A program made the translations under genes and the position numbers. A stretch of DNA of 64,000 bases, taken from Pseudonocardia parietis. GTDB lineage: Bacteria; Actinomycetota; Actinomycetes; Mycobacteriales; Pseudonocardiaceae. The stretch lies in contig NZ_JAGINU010000001.1 in NCBI RefSeq assembly GCF_017876315.1, positions 5,952,001-6,016,000 on the forward strand. Direction: 5' to 3'. The stretch's first letter is position 1. Each line of letters opens with the position of its first letter. The notes under the pieces were generated by a model. That model saw nothing but the letters and a program-made list of their open reading frames with translations. It ran no database searches and was not told the DNA's origin. Shown here one piece after another: positions 7,494-15,165 of the stretch.

Positions 7494-8324
7494 TCAGCGA
7501 GCCACCGTGCTGGTCACGACCGAGCCGACCGGCGCGGAAGGACCGGCGTTCCAGCCGGCGGCGGCATCGCCGAGCAGGCCGAGCAGCACGACCACGACGC
7601 CCGAGCAGACGACGGTCGCGACCCCCACCAGGAGCCGCTCGCCCACCGGCCGAACCCGCATCCGCGGGCTCCGGCGGCGCGCGGGCGCCACACACCGCCG
7701 CCCCGCCGGCCGGACCGTGCGCGGCGCGACGACAGCCGGACCCGCCCCGATCGGCCGCAGGCGACTCGTCCGCCGGGCGCCCGCACGTCCGGTGCCGGCC
7801 GGTCCGGTGGGCATCCGTCCCGTGGTCGCCCGGTCGGGAGCCGCCCGTTCGGTAGCCGCGCGAGCCGCCCAGTCGGGAGCCGACCGTTCGGCAGCCGTCC
7901 AACCCGCAGCCGTCCAGTCGGGAGCCGCCCGTTCGGTGGCTACCCGACCCGTAACCGCCCAGGCGGTAGCCGTCCGGCCGGTAGTCACCCGGTCGGCAGC
8001 CGGCCGCCCGGTGGACAGCCGCCCGGCAGTCAGCTGCTCCACCGCGCCCCAAGGTGCGTCCAGGAGCGCGACGGACGCCCCGGCGGTGCCGGCCCCGGCC
8101 CCGCGCCGATGCCGCGCAGCGTGCTCCGCGACCTCCTCGCGCCACGTCGCCCCCAGGACGACACAGGACGGTTCCGCGCCCACCGCCACCGCCTCCGGCC
8201 GGATCGCGCCGGCGCACTGCGCGCGCCGAGCCTGCCGGGTCCGACCGGCCGGCCAGCGGAGATTCCGGCGCTTCCGGCCGGGCCGCGGCCCCTGCGCCAT
8301 CTCGCACACGTCGAGTTCTCGCAT
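7494..8324 (-). CDS. SOS-linked single-pass membrane protein, divergent from lexA (candidate division suppressor)
   Basis: A 276-residue protein starting at ATG 8324 with AGGAGG nearby. The first 35 residues are strongly basic. Residues about 95-165 are a low-complexity stretch built from imperfect 15-bp DNA repeats (ATERAAPDWTAAGWTAAERSA style). A basic region precedes one transmembrane helix near the C-terminus (LLVGVATVVCSGVVVVLLGLL), and about 25 residues follow. Position and SOS boxes match mycobacterial Rv2719c (ChiZ) and corynebacterial DivS, SOS-induced proteins that stop division. The C-terminal LysM domain of the mycobacterial protein is absent, and other frames just downstream do not encode one. 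Function is inferred from context only. Confidence 0.6.
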   Translation of the reverse strand: MRELDVCEMAQGPRPGRKRRNLRWPAGRTRQARRAQCAGAIRPEAVAVGAEPSCVVLGATWREEVAEHAARHRRGAGAGTAGASVALLDAPWGAVEQLTAGRLSTGRPAADRVTTGRTATAWAVTGRVATERAAPDWTAAGWTAAERSAPDWAARAATERAAPDRATTGRMPTGPAGTGRAGARRTSRLRPIGAGPAVVAPRTVRPAGRRCVAPARRRSPRMRVRPVGERLLVGVATVVCSGVVVVLLGLLGDAAAGWNAGPSAPVGSVVTSTVAR

Positions 8325-8441
8325 GGCTCCTCCTGCTCCCTCGAGGACCGCACCGCCTCACGGCCGCGCGGTCGCCGTCGACGCCGGCCCTACCCGGCCG
8401 GTCGTCCTGCTCACCCCGACCGACCCCTTCCCCGAGGCCGA

Positions 8442-8457
8442 TCGAACGGGCGTACGA
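8442..8457. promoter_or_regulatory. SOS (LexA) box near the membrane-protein gene
   Basis: TCGAACGGGCGTACGA matches the actinobacterial LexA consensus TCGAAC-N4-GTTCGA with a single mismatch. It lies upstream of the 7494-8324 gene and is placed to control it. Confidence 0.75.
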
Positions 8458-8597
8458 GCTGTCTAGCACCGGGCACCGACAGGAACCGTCACCGCAGGTC
8501 GGAGGCCTGTGCAGGTCCGCCACGACCATCGCGGCGACTGCGGCCACCGGCCGCGTCCGCCGACGCCCGGGACGCCCGGACCGACCCGTCGAACGAG

Positions 8598-8613
8598 TCG
8601 AATCGATGTTCGA
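8598..8613. promoter_or_regulatory. SOS (LexA) box, middle of the divergent region
   Basis: TCGAATCGATGTTCGA matches TCGAAC-N4-GTTCGA with one mismatch. It lies 142 bases from lexA and 274 from the divergent gene, and overlaps additional CGAA/TTCG half-sites on both sides. Confidence 0.75.
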
Positions 8614-8680
8614 TCGAACGCCCGTGCGATGTTGTACCACCGACCGCTGGGCGAAATCCACGACACGCCGGGCGACAACT

Positions 8681-8696
8681 TCGAACGCATGTTTGG
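8681..8696. promoter_or_regulatory. Weaker SOS box overlapping the lexA promoter
   Basis: TCGAACGCATGTTTGG has a perfect left half and two mismatches on the right. Its right end overlaps the likely -35 of lexA, the expected position for autorepression. Confidence 0.6.
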
Positions 8697-8721
8697 CGGA
8701 CGGGCCGGACTTGGCTAGGCT
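8692..8721 (+). promoter_or_regulatory. Putative lexA promoter
   Basis: TTTGGC (8692-8697) and TAGGCT (8716-8721) are spaced by 18 bases and could serve as -35 and -10 elements. The start codon lies 33 bases after the -10, with GAGGAGG just before it. Confidence 0.5.
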
Positions 8722-8754
8722 TCGTACCGGTACATCCTCGAGGAGGCGAATGCG

Positions 8755-9489
8755 ATGGCAGCGGACGAGTCCGGAGGCGGAGCGCCCACCGGGCGGGGTT
8801 CCGCGAAGGTCAGGGAGTTCCCCGAGCGCCCGGCCGACACGCGCGGTCTGACCCCGCGGCAACGCAAGGTCCTGGCGGTGATCCGGGACTGGCTGGACCG
8901 TTACGGGTACCCGCCGAGCGTGCGCGAGATCGGGGACGCGGTGGGACTGACCTCCACCTCCTCGGTGCATCACCAACTGCGGACCCTGGAGCGCAAGGGG
9001 TTCCTGCGCCGGGACCCGAACCGCACCCGCGCGGTGGACGTGCGAAGTCCCGAGCAGATCGCGGGCACTGACGGCAGCGACGGGGAGGCCGAGTCGGCCC
9101 CGTCCGACCGGCCCGCGCCGGCGTTCGTACCGCTGATCGGCGACATCGCCGCCGGTGGGCCGATCCTGGCCGAGCAGGCCGTGCAGGACGTGTTCCCGCT
9201 CCCCCGGGAGATCGTCGGCGAGGGCACCCTGTTCCTGCTCAACGTCAAGGGCGACTCGATGGTCGACGCCGCGATCACCGACGGGGACTGGGTGGTCGTC
9301 CGGCAGCAGCCGGTGGCCGAGCAGGGCGAGGTCGTCGCGGCGATGATCGACGGCGAGGCCACGGTGAAGACGTTCCGCCGCAAGGACGGGCACATCTGGC
9401 TGATGCCGGCCAACGACGCCTACGACCCGATCCCGGGCGACGAGGCGTCGATCCTGGGCCGCGTCGTGGCGGTGCTGCGCCGGCTCTGA
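8755..9489 (+). CDS. lexA: LexA repressor, master regulator of the SOS response
   Basis: A 244-residue SOS repressor. Residues 32-95 are the winged-helix domain (LTPRQRKVLAVIRDWLDRYG...SVREIGDAVGLTSTSSVHHQL). Autocleavage is expected between Ala133 and Gly134 in GDIAAGGP. The catalytic dyad is Ser168 (VKGDSM) and Lys205 (EATVKTF). All key residues are present, so RecA-stimulated self-cleavage should work. The N-terminal 25 residues and a linker at about 100-122 are actinobacterial extensions. The ATG at 8755 has GAGGAGG eight bases upstream. SOS boxes upstream imply autoregulation and co-regulation of the divergent gene; recA in this window also has a box. Confidence 0.98.
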   Translation: MAADESGGGAPTGRGSAKVREFPERPADTRGLTPRQRKVLAVIRDWLDRYGYPPSVREIGDAVGLTSTSSVHHQLRTLERKGFLRRDPNRTRAVDVRSPEQIAGTDGSDGEAESAPSDRPAPAFVPLIGDIAAGGPILAEQAVQDVFPLPREIVGEGTLFLLNVKGDSMVDAAITDGDWVVVRQQPVAEQGEVVAAMIDGEATVKTFRRKDGHIWLMPANDAYDPIPGDEASILGRVVAVLRRL

Positions 9490-9505
9490 CCCTGCTACCG
9501 GGCCG

Positions 9506-10636
9506 TCAGCGCCGCCGGCCGTGCAGCGTCATCGCACCGATCCCGGCCAGCAGCAGCGCGCCGAGCACACCGGCGCCGGTTGCTGCCGGGAGCCACGGCG
9601 GGAACGACCGCACCGCGGGTGCCTCGGCGGGCTGCTCGACCATCGGCGCCGCGGTCGTGGTCGCCACGGCCAGCACGCCGGGCACCGCGCGGACCGCAGC
9701 CTGGGACATCCCGCGGGCCTCGGATCCGGAGTGCAGGGTCCCGCGCCCGTCCCACGCCACCGCCTCGCCCTGCGGTTCGTCCGGCAACGGCACCGGTAGC
9801 GGGCTCCCGCGCAACGCCTCCACCAGAGCATCCGCGGTCGCCGGTTCCGCAGGCCCGCCACGCAGCGGGAACACCCAGGCGTCGGTGTAGGTCCGCAACG
9901 CGACGGCCCGGCCGTCGGCGGCACCGGGCGGGCCGACCGCCGCGCCGGTCACCGTTCGCGAACCGACCGCGCCGAGCGGACCGCCGGTGGTCGTCGAGTA
10001 CGGGAGCACGACACCGGTGACCCGTTCCAGCGTCACCGGCCCGGCACCGTCGAGTGGGCGGGCCGGGCGGTACACCCCGGCGACGCCGGTCGTCTTCTCC
10101 ACGATGAGCGGGATCCCGTCATCGCCGACGAGGACGGCCTCGGCGTCTCGCGGGCCGTCGGCGTACACGAGGTCGTGCACCCGCGGCGGCCCGGACACCG
10201 GCACCACGACGAGGCGCACCGTGTCCCGGCGGGCACCGTTGTCACCGACGTCGGCCAGCCACAACGCACCGTCGGGCGTCACGCCCAGATCCTCCACATC
10301 GGTGACGGGGATCCCGGTGTCCCGCACCGCGGTGACCGCGCAGGTCGCCGGGTCGAGGGTGAACACCTCCGCGGTCCCACCGCCGTCGGGGATCGCGTGG
10401 TAGCGCTCCGGGGAGGCCCCGGGCGGGCCGTCGGCGACCAGCCCGGACAGCTCGGCCACCCGCGGGTCCTGCGCCGTGCAGACCGGCTCCGGCTGCGCCA
10501 CGGCGACGCCGGGCGGCCCCTCCGGCGCGGACACCGGCGCGTCGGGTGCACCGGGTACGGCCGCGGACGCGTGCGGCTGCCCCGCGGGGGCCAGCAGCGC
10601 GACGGCAGACACGAGCATCGCGCCGGACATGAGCAC
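9506..10636 (-). CDS. Secreted, membrane-anchored propeller-like protein
   Basis: A 376-residue protein. The first 27 residues form a signal peptide (LVSAVALLAPAG...ASA). The mature part has repeated strand motifs such as VTDVEDLGVTPDGALWLADVGDN and DAEAVLVGDDGIPLIVEKT, which resemble beta-propeller blades of SMP-30/esterase-like phytase proteins. The C-terminus has one transmembrane helix (GAGVLGALLLAGIGAMTL) followed by HGRRR, so the domain is probably outside the cell. The start is uncertain: GTG 10636 or ATG 10630, with no clear ribosome-binding site. The gene lies between lexA and hflX. Catalytic function is unknown. Confidence 0.65.
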   Translation of the reverse strand: MLMSGAMLVSAVALLAPAGQPHASAAVPGAPDAPVSAPEGPPGVAVAQPEPVCTAQDPRVAELSGLVADGPPGASPERYHAIPDGGGTAEVFTLDPATCAVTAVRDTGIPVTDVEDLGVTPDGALWLADVGDNGARRDTVRLVVVPVSGPPRVHDLVYADGPRDAEAVLVGDDGIPLIVEKTTGVAGVYRPARPLDGAGPVTLERVTGVVLPYSTTTGGPLGAVGSRTVTGAAVGPPGAADGRAVALRTYTDAWVFPLRGGPAEPATADALVEALRGSPLPVPLPDEPQGEAVAWDGRGTLHSGSEARGMSQAAVRAVPGVLAVATTTAAPMVEQPAEAPAVRSFPPWLPAATGAGVLGALLLAGIGAMTLHGRRR

Positions 10637-10690
10637 CGGGCCGGCGAGCGGGTTCCGCCGGACCGCCCAGGACGCGCCGTGCCCGGGCTC

Positions 10691-10794
10691 GCGATCCGCG
10701 GAAGCCGCAGACGGAACGCCGTACCTCCGCCCGCGATCCGCGGGAGCCGCAGACGGAACGCCGTGCCTCCGCCCGCGATCCGCGGAAGCCGCGA
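10691..10794. repeat. 42-bp direct repeat, 2.5 copies
   Basis: Units beginning GCGATCCGCGGAAGCCGCAG start at 10691, 10733 and 10775; the third is truncated after about 20 bases. The copies differ at two or three positions. The array lies between the hflX stop (10840) and the start of the secreted protein (10636), outside any supported coding frame. Confidence 0.85.
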
Positions 10795-10839
10795 GTGGGG
10801 CCGGCCCGGTGAGCCGGTTCGTGCGCCGGCCCCTTTGAA

Positions 10840-12297
10840 TCAGCGCCCGGCCGCCGTGGCGGGGAGCCCGGCGGTGTCGTGTGCCGCGCTGCCGCCGACC
10901 GCGTACGGCAGCACCGCGGTGCCGAGCTCCGGGCCGACCCGGGCACGGATGCGGGTGCCGTCGCCGGTGTGCTCCTCGGCGAGGATCTCCCCGTCGTCGT
11001 GCAACCGCGCCACCAGGGCGCCCTCGGTGTAGGGCAGCAGCAGGTCGACCTCGTACTCCGGGTGCGGCAGCAGCTCGGCGATCCGCCTGCGGAGCTTGTC
11101 GATGCCGGCACCGTTGTGCGCGGAGACGAACACCGCGTCCGGCTGGGAGTGCCGCAGCCGGGCCAGGGCGAGGTCACCGGCGGCGTCGGTCTTGTTGATC
11201 ACGAGGAGTTCCTGCGGCATCGCGTCGTCCTGCTGCTCGCCGATCTCGACCAGCACCTCGCGGACCGCGGCGATCTGGTCCGCGGGCAGCGGGTCGGAGC
11301 CGTCGACGACGTGCACGAGCAGGTCGGCCTGCGCGGCCTCCTCGAGCGTGGAACGGAACGCCTCGATCAGCTGGTGCGGCAGGTGCCGCACGAAGCCGAC
11401 GGTGTCGGTGAGCGTGTAGGCGCGCCCGTCCGACGTCTCGGACTTGCGGGTGGTGGGGTCCAGGGTCGCGAACAGTGCGTCCTCGACCAGCACCCCGGCG
11501 TCGGTCAGCTGGTTGAGCAGGCTGGACTTGCCGGCGTTGGTGTAGCCGACGATCGCGACCGACGGGACCTCGTTGCGCCTGCGGTTACCACGCTGGGTCT
11601 CGCGGACCTGGCGCATCGCGCCGATCTCGCGGCGCAGCTTCGACATGCGCGCGCGGATGCGGCGGCGGTCCAGCTCGATCTTGGTCTCACCGGGCCCGCG
11701 GCCACCGATCCCGACGCCGCCTGCGGCCCGGCCACCGACCTGCCGGGACAGCGCCTCACCCCAGCCGCGCAGCCGCGGCAGCAGGTAGGACAGCTGGGCC
11801 AGCTCGACCTGGGCCTTGCCGTCGCGGGAGCGGGCGTGCTGGGCGAAGATGTCGAGGATCAGGGCGGTCCGGTCGATCACCTTGACCTTGAGCCGCTCCT
11901 CCAGCTGGCGGAGCTGGCCGGGCGAGAGCTCGCCGTCGCAGATCACGGTGTCGGCCTCGGCGGCCTGCACGGCGAGACCGAGCTCGTCGACCTTGCCGGA
12001 GCCGATGAACGTCGCGGGATCGGGCGTCGACCGGCGCTGCACCAGGCCGTCGAGGACGTCGGACCCCGCGGTCTCGGCGAGCCGGGCGAGCTCCGCGAGC
12101 GAGGCCTCTGCCTGCTCGGCGGAACCCTCGGTCCAGACCCCTACCAGCACCACGCGCTCCAGTTGCAGGCGCCGGTACTCGACCTCGGTGACGTCGGTGA
12201 GCTCGGTGGACAGGCCGCGGACGCGGCGGAGCGACGAGCGCTCCTCGAGGTCGAGTTCGCCGGTGGACGGAGTGGCGTGCGTGTGGGCTTCAGTCAT
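10840..12297 (-). CDS. hflX: GTPase HflX, ribosome-splitting factor
   Basis: A 485-residue translational GTPase that binds the 50S subunit and splits stalled ribosomes. Residues about 45-230 are the HflX N-domain and coiled linker (VDELGLAVQAAEADTVICDGELSPGQ; VGGRAAGGVGIGGRGPGETKIE). The GTPase domain follows: G1 VGYTNAGKSS (250-259), G2-G3 region LFATLDPTTRK and DTVGFVRHLP, G4 NKTDA. The N-terminus is somewhat longer than in E. coli, typical of actinobacteria. The hflX-dapF-miaA order matches mycobacteria. The gap to dapF is 67 bases, so cotranscription is likely. Confidence 0.96.
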   Translation of the reverse strand: MTEAHTHATPSTGELDLEERSSLRRVRGLSTELTDVTEVEYRRLQLERVVLVGVWTEGSAEQAEASLAELARLAETAGSDVLDGLVQRRSTPDPATFIGSGKVDELGLAVQAAEADTVICDGELSPGQLRQLEERLKVKVIDRTALILDIFAQHARSRDGKAQVELAQLSYLLPRLRGWGEALSRQVGGRAAGGVGIGGRGPGETKIELDRRRIRARMSKLRREIGAMRQVRETQRGNRRRNEVPSVAIVGYTNAGKSSLLNQLTDAGVLVEDALFATLDPTTRKSETSDGRAYTLTDTVGFVRHLPHQLIEAFRSTLEEAAQADLLVHVVDGSDPLPADQIAAVREVLVEIGEQQDDAMPQELLVINKTDAAGDLALARLRHSQPDAVFVSAHNGAGIDKLRRRIAELLPHPEYEVDLLLPYTEGALVARLHDDGEILAEEHTGDGTRIRARVGPELGTAVLPYAVGGSAAHDTAGLPATAAGR

Positions 12298-12364
12298 CTT
12301 GCACTCGAGTGTCCCACGTCCCGGCGCCGTTGTCCGGTCCGTTTCGCCCGGCTCCGGATACGGC

Positions 12365-13237
12365 TCAGGCCGGGGCGTCCCACCACGTGCGGTCCAGCTC
12401 GCCGGTCGCCAGCAGGACCGCGGGACCGTGCAGCACGGTGCGGCCGGTGGATCCGCCGGTCCCGGGCTCGACAGTCACCCGCAGCTCCCCGCCGGGGGTG
12501 CCGACGTGCACGTCGCCCGCGTCGTGCCCGGCCGCGCGCAGGACGGCGACGACGGCGGCGACGGTCCCGGTGCCGCAGGCCCGCGTCTCCCCCACCCCGC
12601 GCTCGTGCACCCGCATCCGGACCCGTCCGCCGTCGGCGGGGCCGTCCAGCGGGGTCACGAACTCGATGTTGACGCCGTGCGGGAAGGCCCGGGGGTCGTA
12701 CGACGGCGCGCGGGTCAGGTCCAGTGCGTCCGGGTCGGCGGCGACCACGCAGGCCAGGTGCGGGTTGCCGACGTCCAGGGCGAGGCCGTCGAACCGGGCG
12801 TCGCCGACGGTCGCGACGGATTCCGGGCCGATCGCGACCGGCCCCATGTCGACCGACACCGTCGCCCCGCGGATCGTCGCCGTGCGCACGCCCGCCCGGG
12901 TGCCGATCGCACCGCCACCGGGCGCCCAGCCGCGTTCGTGCAGGTAGCGGGCGAACACCCGCACGCCGTTGCCGCACATCTCGGCGACCGAACCGTCGCC
13001 GTTGCGGTAGTCCATGAACCACTCGACGCCCTCGACCGGCGGCGGGACCGTGTCGTCACCGGCCAGCTTCGCCCAGCGCACGACGCGGAGCACACCGTCG
13101 GCGCCGAGCCCGCGGCGGCGGTCGCACAGCGCGGCGACCCGCTCCGGCGTGAGCTCCAGCTCGGCATCCGGGTCTGGCAGCACGACGAAGTCGTTCTGTG
13201 TGCCGTGGCCCTTGGTGAACTCGATGCCGGGCTTCAT
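12365..13237 (-). CDS. dapF: Diaminopimelate epimerase
   Basis: A 290-residue PLP-independent epimerase converting LL- to meso-diaminopimelate for lysine and peptidoglycan. The two catalytic cysteines are Cys88 in AEMCGNGVR and Cys221 in RACGTGT. KGHGTQNDFVVL at the N-terminus and the two-fold repeat of the fold are intact. Its ATG at 13237 overlaps the miaA stop in an ATGA, so it is translationally coupled to miaA. This conserved coupling is found in many actinobacteria. Confidence 0.97.
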   Translation of the reverse strand: MKPGIEFTKGHGTQNDFVVLPDPDAELELTPERVAALCDRRRGLGADGVLRVVRWAKLAGDDTVPPPVEGVEWFMDYRNGDGSVAEMCGNGVRVFARYLHERGWAPGGGAIGTRAGVRTATIRGATVSVDMGPVAIGPESVATVGDARFDGLALDVGNPHLACVVAADPDALDLTRAPSYDPRAFPHGVNIEFVTPLDGPADGGRVRMRVHERGVGETRACGTGTVAAVVAVLRAAGHDAGDVHVGTPGGELRVTVEPGTGGSTGRTVLHGPAVLLATGELDRTWWDAPA

Positions 13238-14175
13238 ACGACCAGCCTACGAGCGAGCACCGACCGGGCGTTGCGGGCCAGGTCCGGGTCCGCCCCGTCG
13301 AGCCAGTGGATCCGCTTGTCACGGCGGAACCAGGATCGCTGGCGCCGGACGAACCGGCGGGTCGCGCGGACGGTGCCGTCCCGGATGCCGTCGACGTCGG
13401 GGGGGTCGGGATCGTCGGCCAGCGCGTCCAGCACCTGCCGGTAGCCCAGCGCCCGCGAGGCCGTGCGGCCCTCGGCGAGCCCGTGCGGCAACAGGTCCCG
13501 GGTCTCCTCGACCAGGCCGTCGTCGAGCATCCGGTCGACCCGCGTCGCGACGCGGGCGTCGAGCTCGTCGACGGCACGGTCGACACCGAGCAGCACGGCG
13601 CCGTAGCGGGGCTCACCGGTGGTCGGCAGGGTCGCCCGGAACGGCTTTCCGGTCAGCGTGATCACCTCGAGCGCGCGCACGATGCGCCGCCCGTTCGACG
13701 GGAGCACCTGCGCGGCGGCGGCGGGATCGGCGGCGGCGAGCCTGCCGTGCAGCACGCCCGGGCCGGCCCGTTCCAGCTCGGCCTCGAGCTCGGCGCGCAG
13801 TTCCGGGTCGGTGCCGGGGAACTCGAGCTCGTCGAGCACCGCCTGGACGTACAGCCCGGACCCGCCGACGAGCACCGGGGTCCGGCCGCTCGCCCGCAGG
13901 TCTTCGATCACCTTCCGGGCCTCGCGCTGGTAGGCGGCGACCGACGCGGTCTCTCGGACGCCGAGGACGTCGAGCAGGTGGTGCGGCACGCCGCACCGCT
14001 GCTCGGCGGGGAGCTTCGCGGTGCCGACGTCGAGGCCCCGGTAGAGCTGCATGGCATCGGCGTTGACCACCTCGCCGCCGAGCGCGAGCGCGATCTCCAG
14101 CCCCAGATCGGACTTGCCGGTGGCCGTCGGGCCGACGACGGCGACCAGCGCCGGGCCACCCGGCCCGGCCGTCAC
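13234..14175 (-). CDS. miaA: tRNA dimethylallyltransferase
   Basis: A 313-residue enzyme that adds a dimethylallyl group to A37 of tRNAs reading UNN codons; its product is the substrate of MiaB. The P-loop GPTATGKSD is at residues 15-23. NADAMQLYRGLDVGTAKLP, the substrate-binding loop (VGGSGLYVQAVLD) and RAxGYRQVL are in order. The start is GTG 14175, overlapping the upstream stop (GTGA); a longer reading into the upstream gene is rejected. miaB is 3 kb away in the same block. Confidence 0.96.
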   Translation of the reverse strand: MTAGPGGPALVAVVGPTATGKSDLGLEIALALGGEVVNADAMQLYRGLDVGTAKLPAEQRCGVPHHLLDVLGVRETASVAAYQREARKVIEDLRASGRTPVLVGGSGLYVQAVLDELEFPGTDPELRAELEAELERAGPGVLHGRLAAADPAAAAQVLPSNGRRIVRALEVITLTGKPFRATLPTTGEPRYGAVLLGVDRAVDELDARVATRVDRMLDDGLVEETRDLLPHGLAEGRTASRALGYRQVLDALADDPDPPDVDGIRDGTVRATRRFVRRQRSWFRRDKRIHWLDGADPDLARNARSVLARRLVV

Positions 14176-14873
14176 GCCGGTTCCCACAACGCTACGTGGT
14201 ACGCGACGCCGTAGGGCATCGAGGTGTGCCGGTGCGCCGTCGTCCAGTCCCGCCCGCCCGCGGCACCGGCCATGACCTGCCACGGAGCGCGACCGGCCAC
14301 CCACAGGTCCGCGGCGACCGCGGGATCGAGGCGCGCCAGGGCCTCGGGATCGGGGACGTCCAGCGCGGTGGCGACGACGGCGTCGAAGCTCTCGGCGCGC
14401 TCGTCGAACCCGCCCGGCGCCTTCGCGGTGTGCATCGCGGCGCCGTCGCCGAGCACCAGCAGACCCACGTCCTCGGCCGCCAGTGCACGACCCAGCTCCA
14501 GGCAGTCCGACGGCGAGGTGTCCGGCGCGACGAGCTCGCCACGCACCGAGGTCACGCCGGTCCCGGCCGCCGCCCAGGCGGCGATCAGCAACGGCAGCGG
14601 CAGCTCCGGGCCCTCGTCAGCCGAGCCGGAGCCGGGGAGCGCGACCGGGACGTCGCGGCCGTAGCCGGCGAAGGTGCCCCGGGTGCCGGGGGCGACACTG
14701 CGCCGCCCGCCCGGGTCCGCGCCGACGGCGATCCACGCCGGCGCCGCCGCGGCCAGCGCCTTCGCCACGTCGCGGACGGCCGCGCGCAGCACCTCGGTCT
14801 CGCTCGCGGCGTCCCCGCTCAGGTCGGGGACGAGCAGCGGCGGGTGGGGCAGGACGGCGATCGCGGCGGACAC
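14172..14873 (-). CDS. Class III extradiol dioxygenase-like protein (Rv2728c family)
   Basis: A 233-residue protein starting at GTG 14873 (VSAAIAVLPHPPLLVPDLSG). It belongs by sequence and position to the actinobacterial family next to miaA (mycobacterial Rv2728c), distantly related to LigB-type extradiol dioxygenases. PHPPLL resembles the metal-binding N-terminal motif, and LLVLGDGAAMHT a later one. It overlaps miaA by four bases. No activity is established for this family as far as I know, and the metal ligands are incompletely conserved, so it may be a non-enzymatic or differently acting relative. Confidence 0.7.
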   Translation of the reverse strand: MSAAIAVLPHPPLLVPDLSGDAASETEVLRAAVRDVAKALAAAAPAWIAVGADPGGRRSVAPGTRGTFAGYGRDVPVALPGSGSADEGPELPLPLLIAAWAAAGTGVTSVRGELVAPDTSPSDCLELGRALAAEDVGLLVLGDGAAMHTAKAPGGFDERAESFDAVVATALDVPDPEALARLDPAVAADLWVAGRAPWQVMAGAAGGRDWTTAHRHTSMPYGVAYHVALWEPA

Positions 14874-15165
14874 GGCATCCGAGCGTAGCCAGCGCCCGTG
14901 CCGGTCGCCCGGGCACTCCACCGCGCCGGCGGCGCGGGCCGGGGACCGGCTCGCGATGACGTTTCGACGACGGGGGACGGCCGCTCGTGGCCCGCCCGAT
15001 CACCCGGGCGGCACCGGTGGTTTCCCCAAAGGCGGTTCACCTGCTTGAATCGCGTCTCCGACCCCTCGCCGCGGCGAGGAGGCTCGGCGCGCGCACGGCC
15101 CCGCACGGACGTCCGGACGGGGCGCTCGCCGGTGATCCGGCGGGCCGAACGAGGAGGACGCACCG

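Larger units (their letters stand above)
8325..8754. other. 430-base divergent lexA regulatory region
   Basis: Contains three SOS-like boxes (8442-8457, 8598-8613, 8681-8696) and a plausible lexA promoter (8692-8721). The first box is 118 bases from the start of the divergent membrane-protein gene and the last is 59 bases from lexA. I see no gene in it. Confidence 0.7.

Noticed and set aside
7372..9393. Long minus-strand frame across lexA with pentapeptide-like GYRxxG repeats.
   Set aside because: It runs antisense through lexA; the other frame carries a ribosome-binding site, transmembrane helix and GC-rich third positions.
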